Below are positions 36,796-46,093 of a DNA stretch of 54,804 bases, piece by piece (the stretch's first letter is position 1; the number at the start of each line of letters is the position of its first letter). The translations under genes were made by a program, and so were the position numbers. The notes under the pieces were generated by a model. The model was given only the letters and a program-made list of their open reading frames with translations. It did no database searches and was not told the origin of the DNA. Source of the stretch: Nostoc sp. S4 (GTDB lineage Bacteria; Cyanobacteriota; Cyanobacteriia; Cyanobacteriales; Nostocaceae); NCBI GenBank assembly GCA_029379225.1, contig JAQYWR010000052.1:1-54804 (forward strand), given 5' to 3'.

Positions 36796-38117
36796 TGATA
36801 GACGATCTTCTTTCCCAGCCAGTGCGTATCCTCTTGGTAGACGACAATCCCAATAATCTGAAAGTGCTATCAGAAGCGATTCAGGGATGTGGTTGGAAAG
36901 CACTGATGGCCACAGATGGAGAATCGGCGATCGAACAAACAGAATATGCCAAACCTGATATTATTCTTCTTGATGTGATGATGCCAGGTCTTGATGGATT
37001 TGAAACTTGCCGCAGACTCAAAGCCAATGCCATCACTCAAAATATTCCGGTCATTTTTATGACTGCTTTATCCGATGCCACAGATAAAGTTAAAGGACTA
37101 GAAATTGGTGCAGTTGACTACATCACTAAACCTTTCCAACAGGAAGAAGTAATTGCACGATTAAAGTTACACCTAAAAATCTCCCATCTCACTCGTACCT
37201 TAGAACAAAAAGTGCAAGAACGCACCACTGAATTAACCCAATCTCTACAACAGTTACAACAAACCCAGCTACAACTAATCCAAAGCGAGAAAATGTCCAC
37301 TCTGGGAGAACTTGTTGCAGGTATAGGTCACGAGATTAATAACCCGATTGGTTTTATCAATGGAAATTGCTTTCATATTGAAGAATATATCAAGGATCTG
37401 CTTCATTTAGTAAATCTCCAACAGCAAAAGCTACTACACCCAGATCTAGAAATTGAAGAACTCTTGGCAGAAATTGACTTAGAGTATCTGGTTGAGGATC
37501 TACCAAAACTTCTACAATCAATGCGTCAAGGAATTAGTCGTCTTAAGGACATCAGCCTGTCTTTAAGAACCTTTGCGCGCTCTGATATTTCATCTAAGAT
37601 AGAGTTTCAAATTCACGAAGGCATTGATAGCACCTTGATGCTATTAAAACATCGACTCAAAGACCAAGGAAACCGTCCTCAAATCGAGGTTATCATCAAA
37701 TACGGTGATTTACCTCTAATCAGTTGTTATCCTGGACAAATGAACCAGGTATTTATGAATATTATCGCTAATGCTATTGATGCATTCGATGACCTTTATC
37801 AAAACTATTCAGAGCAAGAAATCGCTGCTGCTTTACCTAATACCATTACGATTACTACATCAGTTGAACATCTACAACAAACTGTGACAATTTGCATTGA
37901 GGATAATGCTCTGGGGATGCCTCCTGAGGTACAAGCTAAAATTTTTGAGCCATCTTTTACAACTAAACCTGTAGGCAAGGGAACTGGACTAGGATTAGCT
38001 ATTAGTTACCAGATTATTGTTGATAAACACAATGGACAAATCAACTGTTTCTCAAGTTATGGTAAGGGAACAAAATTTATTATTACAATACCTCATTGTG
38101 ATTTTAACTCAGCTTGA
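36795..38117 (+). CDS. Receiver-histidine kinase, partner of the CHASE2 kinase
   Basis: The 440-aa cytoplasmic protein has an N-terminal receiver (LLVDDNPNNLKVL, Asp60 in LLDVMMPGLDG, Lys in DYITKPFQ), a coiled coil (LEQKVQERTTELTQSLQQL), a dimerisation/phospho-acceptor region with GIGHEINNPIGFINGN (His179) and an HATPase domain (NQVFMNIIANAIDAF, GKGTGLGLAISYQI). A receiver at the N terminus of a kinase suits a phosphorelay in which the upstream CHASE2 hybrid kinase feeds this protein. The ATG overlaps the upstream stop by one base (TAATG). No DNA-binding output domain is encoded in the pair, so the final target is elsewhere. Confidence 0.94.
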   Translation: MIDDLLSQPVRILLVDDNPNNLKVLSEAIQGCGWKALMATDGESAIEQTEYAKPDIILLDVMMPGLDGFETCRRLKANAITQNIPVIFMTALSDATDKVKGLEIGAVDYITKPFQQEEVIARLKLHLKISHLTRTLEQKVQERTTELTQSLQQLQQTQLQLIQSEKMSTLGELVAGIGHEINNPIGFINGNCFHIEEYIKDLLHLVNLQQQKLLHPDLEIEELLAEIDLEYLVEDLPKLLQSMRQGISRLKDISLSLRTFARSDISSKIEFQIHEGIDSTLMLLKHRLKDQGNRPQIEVIIKYGDLPLISCYPGQMNQVFMNIIANAIDAFDDLYQNYSEQEIAAALPNTITITTSVEHLQQTVTICIEDNALGMPPEVQAKIFEPSFTTKPVGKGTGLGLAISYQIIVDKHNGQINCFSSYGKGTKFIITIPHCDFNSA

Positions 38118-38737
38118 ATGAATCGACTTAAGAGGATATTTTCAAAGTCGAAGCTAGTCAAAATTATGCAATCCGCTTGACAATAAAACATATGATTACA
38201 GTGTAAATAAGCGATTGCTGCTTGCAACTTAAATCAAATCAAAAGCTATTATCTGATAGAAATTCTAATTATATATTAGAAAATAATAAATTACAACTTA
38301 TAGTAATACTTTGACTAGATTACAGTAAAATTAGCTTTCATATCAAGTCCAGCTAATTAGTTATAATTCCTGAATTTCTGTAGAAGAGTAACCAAAACCA
38401 TTCCCCTGTGTCTCTTCACCCTCTGTAATGGATGCTTTCCAAAGGCATAGCAACTTTACTATAGACTTATACAAATTGTAGTTATTTTAATTACATCAGA
38501 AATCAGAGAATTCTTGTATTAACTTTACTATAGACTTATACAAATTGTAGTTATTCTAATTACATCAGAAATCAGAGAATTCTAGTGCAAAATTATCAAT
38601 TGATATACAACTTATTAATATATTTAATAATTTAAAAATACTTTGATTTGACACAAATATATTTTAATAAATAAAGAACATTTGATGTTTCAGACAAATT
38701 TTTTGAAATATATCTAGCTTAGTTGTGAGGAGACATT
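38118..38737. other. Spacer before the porin gene
   Basis: 620 bp of AT-rich DNA without a gene. It holds the 69-bp tandem duplication listed separately. No terminator after the kinase pair is obvious. Confidence 0.5.
38452..38583. repeat. 69-bp tandem duplication upstream of the porin gene
   Basis: A 63-bp string starting AACTTTACTATAGACTTATA appears at 38452-38514 and again at 38521-38583, with one T/C difference, at 69-bp period. Each copy contains the palindrome TACAAATTGTA. The array ends 155 bp before the porin GTG. Confidence 0.9.
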
Positions 38738-40570
38738 GTGAAAGTAAATTTCCTAGCTTCTGTTAGTGGAGTAAGTTTTTTATGCTTACTTTTCGGATGG
38801 TCACCTGTACTAGCGATAGGAGCAATTGAACCAGGTGCGGATAATACTCAAACTCAAAATTTTTCGGAAAAAGCAGCTAATTTCCTAAATGAAGCTAGTT
38901 ATAAAACAAGTAATGATAATTATAAAAGTGCTGCATTGACGCTACCTTCCTCTAGTGATTCTCTGCAAACTACTTCAAAGTCTTCACGTCCCTCTGTTGG
39001 AATACAATTAGCACAAGTAACGTCTGTATCACAATTGTCAGATGTCCAACCTACAGATTGGGCTTTTGCTGCATTACAATCTCTAGTAGAGCGCTATGGT
39101 TGTATTGCTGGTTATCCAAACAGCACATATCGGGGGAACCGTGCGCTGACTCGTTATGAATTTGCTGCCGGTTTGAATGCCTGTTTAGATCGGGTCAACG
39201 AGCTAATCGCTACATCTACTAATGATTTGGTAACAAAGCAAGATTTAGCTACCTTGCAAAAACTGCAAGAAGAATTTTCTGCCGAATTAGCTACGCTGCG
39301 AGGTCGAGTAGATGCTTTGGAAGCTCGCACCAGTCAGTTAGAGGCAAATCAGTTTTCTACAACTACTAAACTTAATGGTGAAGTAATTATTGCAGGCATT
39401 GGTGCAACCGGAGGCGCTCCAAATGTGGATGACCCCAATATCATTCTCACAAACCGAGTCCGGTTAAATCTTACTACCAGTTTCACTGGTAAAGACTCAC
39501 TGATTACTGGGTTGCAAGCATATAATTTCTTGGGTGGTGTAGATGGAAGTGGTAGCCTTCAAGAGAGTTTGGGATTAGCATCACCAATCCTCAGTTCTAG
39601 TAGCGCTCGTACTAGTTTTGAACCTCAATTTCCTGGAGTCGATCCTAAAACACTAACAACAATCGGTGCCAACTCTATTCAGCTTTACAAACTGCTTTAC
39701 ATCTTTCCCGTTGCTGATAAACTGACATTATTTGCTGGGACTGCTGCTGAAGTGTCGGATGCTTTTCCTGCAATTACTCCTTTTTATGGTGAAGGACAAG
39801 AGGCGATTTCTCGCTTCGCAAGTTTGAACCCTGTAGTGCGTATTTCTGGTGGTACTTCTGGTTCTGGTTTAGCATCTGCTGCTGGCTTTATTTTTAATAT
39901 TTCCAAGCAATTGGATTTGAGAGCTTTGTATGGCAGCGTCAACGCCAATTTACCAGCGCAAACAGCAGATACACCCTTGGGAGCAGGTGTATTTGGGGGT
40001 AGTAGCGTCATAGCAGCTCAATTAACTTTTAGACCAAGCAGTTCTATAGATATTGGTCTCAACTATGCCAACAGCTATCACAGTATAAACATTCTTGCCA
40101 CAGGATTAACTAGTAGTGATATCGGTGCTTTAGCAGGAGTTGATTTAGCAACACCTCTAAAACTTAACTCTGTTGGTGGAACTTTTAGTTGGCGATTTTC
40201 TCCAAACATTGCTTTGTCTGGTTATGGCGCGGCATTTTTTGTTGATGATTCTTCTGGGACAGTCGATGCTTCTACTACCTTCACTAGTTGGATGGCGGGT
40301 GTTCATTTCAATGATTTATTCCGAAAAGGGAACAATGCCGGCATCATTTTTGGTCAGCCACTATATCGCACTGATGCCAGTGGTGCGGCTAACCTAGCAC
40401 CTGCGGGTGAAAACAGGGCTGTTCCGTACCATTTAGAGGCTTACTACCGCTTTCGGGTCAATGACAATATCAGCATTACTCCGGGTGCATTTGTTCTTTT
40501 TAATCCTGAAAGCAATAGCAACAACGATACAACTACTGTAGGTGTACTTCGTACTACCTTCACTTTCTAA
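38738..40570 (+). CDS. SLH-domain outer-membrane porin (iron-uptake porin type)
   Basis: The 610-aa protein has a signal peptide (to about residue 26), a variable linker, an SLH domain (SVSQLSDVQPTDWAFAALQS, then YPNSTYRGNRALTRYEFAAG) that binds peptidoglycan-linked polymers, a coiled coil (LATLQKLQEEFSAELATLRG) and a C-terminal beta-barrel of the OprB/cyanobacterial porin type ending in TTVGVLRTTFTF with a terminal aromatic. This domain order is the standard cyanobacterial outer-membrane porin family involved in solute and iron uptake. GTG 38738 has GAGGAG six bases upstream. It is monocistronic and faces the convergent GH65 gene. Confidence 0.93.
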   Translation: MKVNFLASVSGVSFLCLLFGWSPVLAIGAIEPGADNTQTQNFSEKAANFLNEASYKTSNDNYKSAALTLPSSSDSLQTTSKSSRPSVGIQLAQVTSVSQLSDVQPTDWAFAALQSLVERYGCIAGYPNSTYRGNRALTRYEFAAGLNACLDRVNELIATSTNDLVTKQDLATLQKLQEEFSAELATLRGRVDALEARTSQLEANQFSTTTKLNGEVIIAGIGATGGAPNVDDPNIILTNRVRLNLTTSFTGKDSLITGLQAYNFLGGVDGSGSLQESLGLASPILSSSSARTSFEPQFPGVDPKTLTTIGANSIQLYKLLYIFPVADKLTLFAGTAAEVSDAFPAITPFYGEGQEAISRFASLNPVVRISGGTSGSGLASAAGFIFNISKQLDLRALYGSVNANLPAQTADTPLGAGVFGGSSVIAAQLTFRPSSSIDIGLNYANSYHSINILATGLTSSDIGALAGVDLATPLKLNSVGGTFSWRFSPNIALSGYGAAFFVDDSSGTVDASTTFTSWMAGVHFNDLFRKGNNAGIIFGQPLYRTDASGAANLAPAGENRAVPYHLEAYYRFRVNDNISITPGAFVLFNPESNSNNDTTTVGVLRTTFTF

Positions 40571-40595
40571 TGGCGTTGCAGAATAAAAATATCAA

Positions 40596-43574
40596 TTAGT
40601 GCCTCACCGATTTTGTGGAGTTCTGTAATTGACTTTGTAGATCTGCCCATTTGACTCCTGCTAAGCTGGGCAAAATAACATGAGCGGCTCCAACTCGTTC
40701 AACTGGGCCAATACCTACCGTCCACATCCCAGCAGCTAGAGCCGCCTCAACACCCGCAGCTGCATCTTCCACAACTACAGATTGGGCTGGTTCGATTTGT
40801 AGCTCCTTGGCTGCATAGAGAAATAAATCTGGTGCTGGCTTGGGTTGCTGTACGCTATAACCATCAGCGATCGCATCTACTTTGTCAGCAATACCCAATC
40901 GCTCGATTACCGTGCGGGCATTTTTGCTGGCTGAACCAATGGCTATTTTAATCCCAGCTTGCCGCAGTTCATCCAAAAGAGCGATCGCTCCTGGTAACAA
41001 ATCCTTAGAGGTCATATGTTTGAGCAATTCTACATAGTAGCGGTTCTTGCGCTCCATCATTTCTTGGATTTGTTGTTCTGAATACGGTCTATTCCCAATA
41101 ATCAACATTAGCGAAGCACGACGGGATACACCCCGCAGTGCTTCATTAGCCATCCGATTAAACGGTATACCCTCTCGATCTGCTAGCTTCTGCCAAGCTA
41201 GATAATGAAGTTCTGCTGTGTCTGTCAGCACACCATCTAAATCGAAGATGACTCCTTGGATATTGGGATTGGGAGTGCTAACTGTTGATTGTTGATTGTT
41301 GGTTATTGAGTGAGGAGTTATTCTCCTTGTCCTCTTGTCTTCCTCATCTCCCCATGCCTCGTGCCCCATATCCACTCCTCCATGTAAATCAAAGTCGTAC
41401 CATGACCCTTGCCAGTGCAGTTTAAACTTCAAGCGTGTCCAGTTAGCAGGTAGATGGGGGTTGGCTATAGGGCGATTTTCGGTGAATTGAATACCACCAA
41501 AGCCAAAAATTACAGCTTGCCAAACACCGCCAGCAGTGGCGCCGTGAATTCCATCACTGGTGTTTCCCCGGTTATCTTCAAGATCCACCATTGCTCCATG
41601 CATAAATAGTTTGTAAGCTTCTGTGGATAGATTCAAATTTGAAGCTAAGATGGCGTGAACTGCGGGGCCGAGGGAGGAACCATAGGTAATATCAGTGCGG
41701 GGTGCGTAGTAATCCCAGTTTGTCTGCAATGCTTTTTCGCTATAGGGAAAATCTGTTGATTCTCGCATTAAATAAAGCAGCATTAATACATCTGGCTGTT
41801 TGAGTACTTGATATTTGTTGGTTTTCTCAATACCCAAGATGGCTTGCATGGAGCGATCGCGCCCTTCGTAATCTGCTAAATTAATATCTTCTAATTGAAA
41901 AAATCCTTCGCACTGCTCGATTAATTCTGTTGATGGGTCGTAAAACAATAAGATTTTGGCAATGATGTCTTGCCAGTAATTTTGCTGTTCTGAAGTCAGT
42001 TGTAGTTTCTCTGCTAATTCTCTGGCTCGTTGTGGATATTTATTAGCCAACCAATCACAAACTGCGATCGCTTTTTCTAAATGCCATTGCGCCATGCGGT
42101 TTGTAAAAATATTGTTGTGGACGAATTCATGGTATTCATCCGTTCCGATTACTCCCCGAATTTCATACTTTTGGCGATCGGGATTGAATTCCACGCGGCT
42201 ACCCCAAAAAATGGCCGCATCCAAGATCATCTCTGCACCATATTTTTGCATCCACCGATCGTCGCCAGTGGCTTGCCAGTAGTTCCAAACGGCGTAGGGG
42301 ATATCTGCGTTGATATGAATTTCGCGATCGCGGCACCAAATCCGCACGTCTTCACCATAAAAATCAGTCGGGAGTGACCAACGTGGTGTTACTTCATCGC
42401 CGGTAACAGCACTTTCCCAAGAAAACATTGCTCCTTTATACCCGTAATGAGCAGCTTTGCGTCTAGCTCCTGGTAATGTGTGCCAACGGTAACTCAATAA
42501 ATTTCGGGCGATCGCTGGTTGGGTAAACACAAAAAACGGCAGCATAAAAATTTCTGTATCCCAAAAAATATGACCGCGATAGCCAAACCCCGAAAGAGTT
42601 TTCGCCGGAATGCTTACCTTGTCATCATGCCGTGGTCCAGCAATCAACAGCTGAAACAGATTGTAGCGAACTGCAAAAGCCGCTGTGCTATCTCCTTCAA
42701 TCAGGATATCGCTTTGTTGCCAAACCTCATCCCATGCCTGTTCATTGGCTTTTAATAGTGTTGCGTAGTCTGACAAGTATGCGAGTTTTTCTCGAGCTGC
42801 TAAGACTGGTGTTTCAATCTCCCGCGAAGTGAAAACTGTCACGAGTTTTTCTACTGTTACGGTTTGTTGCGCTTTAGCCAGGAAGGTCGTGCTGAGGGTG
42901 GGATAACCAGGTGTGGTATTGACTTGTAAGGATGCTTCTGTCCCTGATATTGTCATCTTCGCTGCCATACCGAACTCAATTTGGGAGTTGCGGGTGCGAC
43001 TTTGTAACCAAATTCCTTCGTCAGTCTTGCCTTGATCTAATCCTTCCCAGTGATTAAAACCCTGATTTTCTGCATACCCGTTAATGCTTCCCTGAACTTC
43101 AATTAATCCATCGAAATCTACTGGTGTTAACTGACAGCGTTGTCCTAACACATGCTGGTCAGCAAAACTAGCAAAGCGTTCAAAGTAGATGTCTATGGTT
43201 TTCCCACTAGGAGAACGCCAACGCAAAGAACGACACAGAAGTCCCTGACGTAGATTAAGCTTTCGCTCATACCGCAATATCTCGCCTTGATCGAGACGAA
43301 AGCGATCGCCATCTACAATCGCTACCAAAGGTAACCAGTCAGGGCAATTAACTAGTTCAGTGTACATCACCGGCACATCATCATAAACACCGTGAATAAA
43401 AGTAGCCGGCAATGCATGAGGATAACCTTCCTCAAAACTGCCCTTTATTCCCAAATATCCATTGCCGATTGTAAAGACAGTTTCTTTGGAGTGCAACTGG
43501 TCAGGGTCAAACTGAGTTTCGGTTAATGTCCAGTCTGTATAAATAAAATGGCGAGAACGACCTTTTGTTTCCAT
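40596..43574 (-). CDS. GH65 disaccharide phosphorylase fused to beta-phosphoglucomutase
   Basis: Residues 1-735 are a glycoside hydrolase family 65 phosphorylase (maltose, trehalose or kojibiose type): TVFTIGNGYLGIKGSFEEGY, RGHIFWDTEIFMLPFF, the catalytic acid Glu480 in IGTDEYHEF, and the phosphate-site DGIHGATAGGVWQ. Residues 774-985 are a HAD-family beta-phosphoglucomutase (VIFDLDGVLTDT, nucleophile Asp778 and Asp780; GSASKNA; KPAPDLFLYAA; VVEDAAAGVEAA). The fusion can turn a glucosyl disaccharide plus phosphate into beta-glucose-1-P and then glucose-6-P. The linker (about 737-771) is encoded by dispersed-repeat-like DNA. It follows sucrose synthase by 110 bp on the same strand, so carbon storage or heterocyst sugar use is likely. 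Exact disaccharide unknown. Confidence 0.93.
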   Translation of the reverse strand: METKGRSRHFIYTDWTLTETQFDPDQLHSKETVFTIGNGYLGIKGSFEEGYPHALPATFIHGVYDDVPVMYTELVNCPDWLPLVAIVDGDRFRLDQGEILRYERKLNLRQGLLCRSLRWRSPSGKTIDIYFERFASFADQHVLGQRCQLTPVDFDGLIEVQGSINGYAENQGFNHWEGLDQGKTDEGIWLQSRTRNSQIEFGMAAKMTISGTEASLQVNTTPGYPTLSTTFLAKAQQTVTVEKLVTVFTSREIETPVLAAREKLAYLSDYATLLKANEQAWDEVWQQSDILIEGDSTAAFAVRYNLFQLLIAGPRHDDKVSIPAKTLSGFGYRGHIFWDTEIFMLPFFVFTQPAIARNLLSYRWHTLPGARRKAAHYGYKGAMFSWESAVTGDEVTPRWSLPTDFYGEDVRIWCRDREIHINADIPYAVWNYWQATGDDRWMQKYGAEMILDAAIFWGSRVEFNPDRQKYEIRGVIGTDEYHEFVHNNIFTNRMAQWHLEKAIAVCDWLANKYPQRARELAEKLQLTSEQQNYWQDIIAKILLFYDPSTELIEQCEGFFQLEDINLADYEGRDRSMQAILGIEKTNKYQVLKQPDVLMLLYLMRESTDFPYSEKALQTNWDYYAPRTDITYGSSLGPAVHAILASNLNLSTEAYKLFMHGAMVDLEDNRGNTSDGIHGATAGGVWQAVIFGFGGIQFTENRPIANPHLPANWTRLKFKLHWQGSWYDFDLHGGVDMGHEAWGDEEDKRTRRITPHSITNNQQSTVSTPNPNIQGVIFDLDGVLTDTAELHYLAWQKLADREGIPFNRMANEALRGVSRRASLMLIIGNRPYSEQQIQEMMERKNRYYVELLKHMTSKDLLPGAIALLDELRQAGIKIAIGSASKNARTVIERLGIADKVDAIADGYSVQQPKPAPDLFLYAAKELQIEPAQSVVVEDAAAGVEAALAAGMWTVGIGPVERVGAAHVILPSLAGVKWADLQSQLQNSTKSVRH

Positions 43575-43684
43575 TATTCAATCTGTTGAAAGTGGTCATT
43601 GGGCAGGGAAGGGTAAGAATAACTTTTAACCTCAGCTAACAAAAACGTTTTTGGCGAGGTTCCTGATTCAGCACTGGGCAATCC

Positions 43685-46093
43685 CTACTCACCCAGATGT
43701 TTTTCTAAAATCTTTTCAGCTCTTGGTTTATAGAGCAAATGAAATAACGCTTCCATGTAACGATCTCTGGCTTCGTTATTTTCTGGAGCAATAAAGTTCC
43801 AAAAACTAAATATTTTCGTCAGCAGTAATAATTGATTAGTATGTGAATGCCAATTATATCTGTGATGAATTCGCTCAGTCATCCATTCTGAAACTTCCTG
43901 CCAGTATTGAGGATGAGTATCACATTCTTCAAGGAAGTCTAAAATTTTTTTTGCTGTTCCTTCCAAGTCTGTAGGATTAATATTAAATCCATCTTCTTGG
44001 TTTTTAATAATTTCTAAAGACCCACCAAATTGAGTAGCAAAAGTTGGTAAGCCAGAAATCATGGCTTCCAGAATAGACCTGCCGAAGGATTCAAAACGGG
44101 CAAAGTGGACATAAATTCCCTGAGAATCTGCAATTACTCGGTAGGCTTCACCGAGGTCGCGGCTAGGGAGACGCATTCCTAACCAACGAATCTTACCGTG
44201 GAGATGATACTGCTTAATAATCTCGTGGAGTTTTTCGATTTCTCCTGCTTCTTCTAGGTTGATAGCTTCATGTGGATGCAGTTTACTAGTTAAGATAATC
44301 AAGTTGCAATGTTCTTGCAACGCCTGATTTTTACCGAAGCATTCAACCAAACCACTGAGGTTTTTGATTGTGCTGAAAGTTCCTACGGCAAAGATTGGCC
44401 GCTTTTTGGAGTTATCTAAGCGACCAAAAATTTGCGTGTCTTCGTAATTAAAGAGTAGTTCGTGAATTTTTGTACAAAGCTGAGCATCTCGGTCTGATTT
44501 GTGGCTGTAGGGGAAGAAGATGTTTTCATTTACTCCCGGCGGTATAAAGTTGAATTTAGGACTAAACAAATCAATTCCGTCAACTACATGATAAAGTTGT
44601 GGCATAGTAAACCACTTGTATGACTCATACTGACCTATAGTATCAGGTGTGCCGACAATTTCTTGATAAGATGATGTGATGATAAAGTCAGCTGCATTCA
44701 TGCTAATTAAATCAGCAGTAAATTGTGCGGAGAAGTGGTATTGTTCTTCTAAATCTTGCCAATATAAATTGCTAAATAGATGCTTAGGTTTTTCTAAGGA
44801 ATGAGCGATATTACATTGGGTAACTTTGAGACTACGAGATAGGAGAAAAGCCACTAAGTTACCGTCGCTGTAATTACCAATGATTAAATTAGGTTTCCCT
44901 TTGAATTGGGCTAGCAATTCTGTTTGAGCATCTAAAGCAAATGTTTCCAAATATGGCCAAATCTCAAATTTAGAAATCCAGTTATTAGTAATTTCTGGAT
45001 TAAATTCAGCAAAAGGAACCCGTAAAATCCAAGCGTTTTCAGTATCTTGGACTTTTTCTAGGCGCAGGTTACAAAATGTCCCTTCACAGTTGGGAATTAG
45101 GCGGGTAAGAATAATTACATGGGGTTTAATCCCCAGTAAGTCGAGGCCAGCGAGTTTAATTTCTTCACGAAGTTTGTTTTCTAAACTGCGGGCTTGTTCG
45201 AGAACGTAAGCAACTTGGCCGAGTGTTTCATCTCTTCCCAAGACATCTTCTTGTCCAACCCAGCCATGTACGGAAATTAGGACTACGCGAAATACAGCCG
45301 GGACACGAGCGACAAATGTTTCTAAAATAGCTGGTTGTGGAGAGTAAATGAGTCGCTCGAAAAGTTCTAAAGTTTCGCGGACTCGCGCCGCAGTGTTTCC
45401 CCAACCCGGTTCAAAGCCGAGTTGTTGGAGGTAAGAAGAAAATTTTACGTAGGGTTCTTCAGGGGGTTGCTGACTGAGGAATTGCAGGGCTGGCTTCAGT
45501 TGTTTGGCTAGCTGGATACCTGAGGTAATGCGATCGCCAATTAGCAAAGGAATTCCTTCGTAATCAATTTTGCTTAAAGCTAGATACAAAAGTTCTAGCC
45601 AGTATTGGGGGTCAGCCAATAATTCATTTGACAGGTAACGGTTGAGGAAAGCTAAACCTTGACCAATATTTCTGGGGTCGTCGATTCTGGGGGAACTTTC
45701 GTAAAAGGGGTGGAGGTCGATTTCCAAGATGTGATTTTGGTAGCGGTTCACTAAGCGATCTCTCGCATCTAGCAATGCTTGGGGCGTCATCTGCTCAAAG
45801 CTACGATCGGCTCTCAATTGCCAAACTTCCTGGCTAGCAATCCTGGGCCGAACAACAAACCAACTACACTCCTCCTCCAGAATTATTTCATGGGTATAAT
45901 GTATGAGTTTCCCAATAGAAGAAGAGTGATAAAAGTAAGCTGGCTTTTGGAATTGCTGACAGCAGTCGGCAAAAGTCTGCAAAATTTCATTTCTCAGAAA
46001 GTAACGTTTACCTGAGAGATTTAATACATCAATCAACTTACGTAGAACAGTTTTTTCATCACTGTTCAAGACACCTTCAAATAATTCATACAT
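43685..46093 (-). CDS. susA: Sucrose synthase
   Basis: Reversible UDP/ADP-glucose + fructose to sucrose; in heterocystous cyanobacteria it mostly cleaves sucrose and links nitrogen fixation to carbon supply. The 802-aa length equals the family. The N-terminal regulatory region is followed by the glucosyltransferase domain: HGWVGQEDVLGRDETLGQVA, LIIGNYSDGNLVAFLLSRSL, IAHSLEKPKHLFS, and the E-x7-E nucleotide-sugar motif in ARFESFGRSILEAM (Glu668, Glu676), then GLPTFATQFGGSLEII. No plant-type N-terminal phosphorylation Ser is obvious. It is transcribed before the GH65-PGM gene, which would use related sugars. Confidence 0.97.
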   Translation of the reverse strand: MYELFEGVLNSDEKTVLRKLIDVLNLSGKRYFLRNEILQTFADCCQQFQKPAYFYHSSSIGKLIHYTHEIILEEECSWFVVRPRIASQEVWQLRADRSFEQMTPQALLDARDRLVNRYQNHILEIDLHPFYESSPRIDDPRNIGQGLAFLNRYLSNELLADPQYWLELLYLALSKIDYEGIPLLIGDRITSGIQLAKQLKPALQFLSQQPPEEPYVKFSSYLQQLGFEPGWGNTAARVRETLELFERLIYSPQPAILETFVARVPAVFRVVLISVHGWVGQEDVLGRDETLGQVAYVLEQARSLENKLREEIKLAGLDLLGIKPHVIILTRLIPNCEGTFCNLRLEKVQDTENAWILRVPFAEFNPEITNNWISKFEIWPYLETFALDAQTELLAQFKGKPNLIIGNYSDGNLVAFLLSRSLKVTQCNIAHSLEKPKHLFSNLYWQDLEEQYHFSAQFTADLISMNAADFIITSSYQEIVGTPDTIGQYESYKWFTMPQLYHVVDGIDLFSPKFNFIPPGVNENIFFPYSHKSDRDAQLCTKIHELLFNYEDTQIFGRLDNSKKRPIFAVGTFSTIKNLSGLVECFGKNQALQEHCNLIILTSKLHPHEAINLEEAGEIEKLHEIIKQYHLHGKIRWLGMRLPSRDLGEAYRVIADSQGIYVHFARFESFGRSILEAMISGLPTFATQFGGSLEIIKNQEDGFNINPTDLEGTAKKILDFLEECDTHPQYWQEVSEWMTERIHHRYNWHSHTNQLLLLTKIFSFWNFIAPENNEARDRYMEALFHLLYKPRAEKILEKHLGE

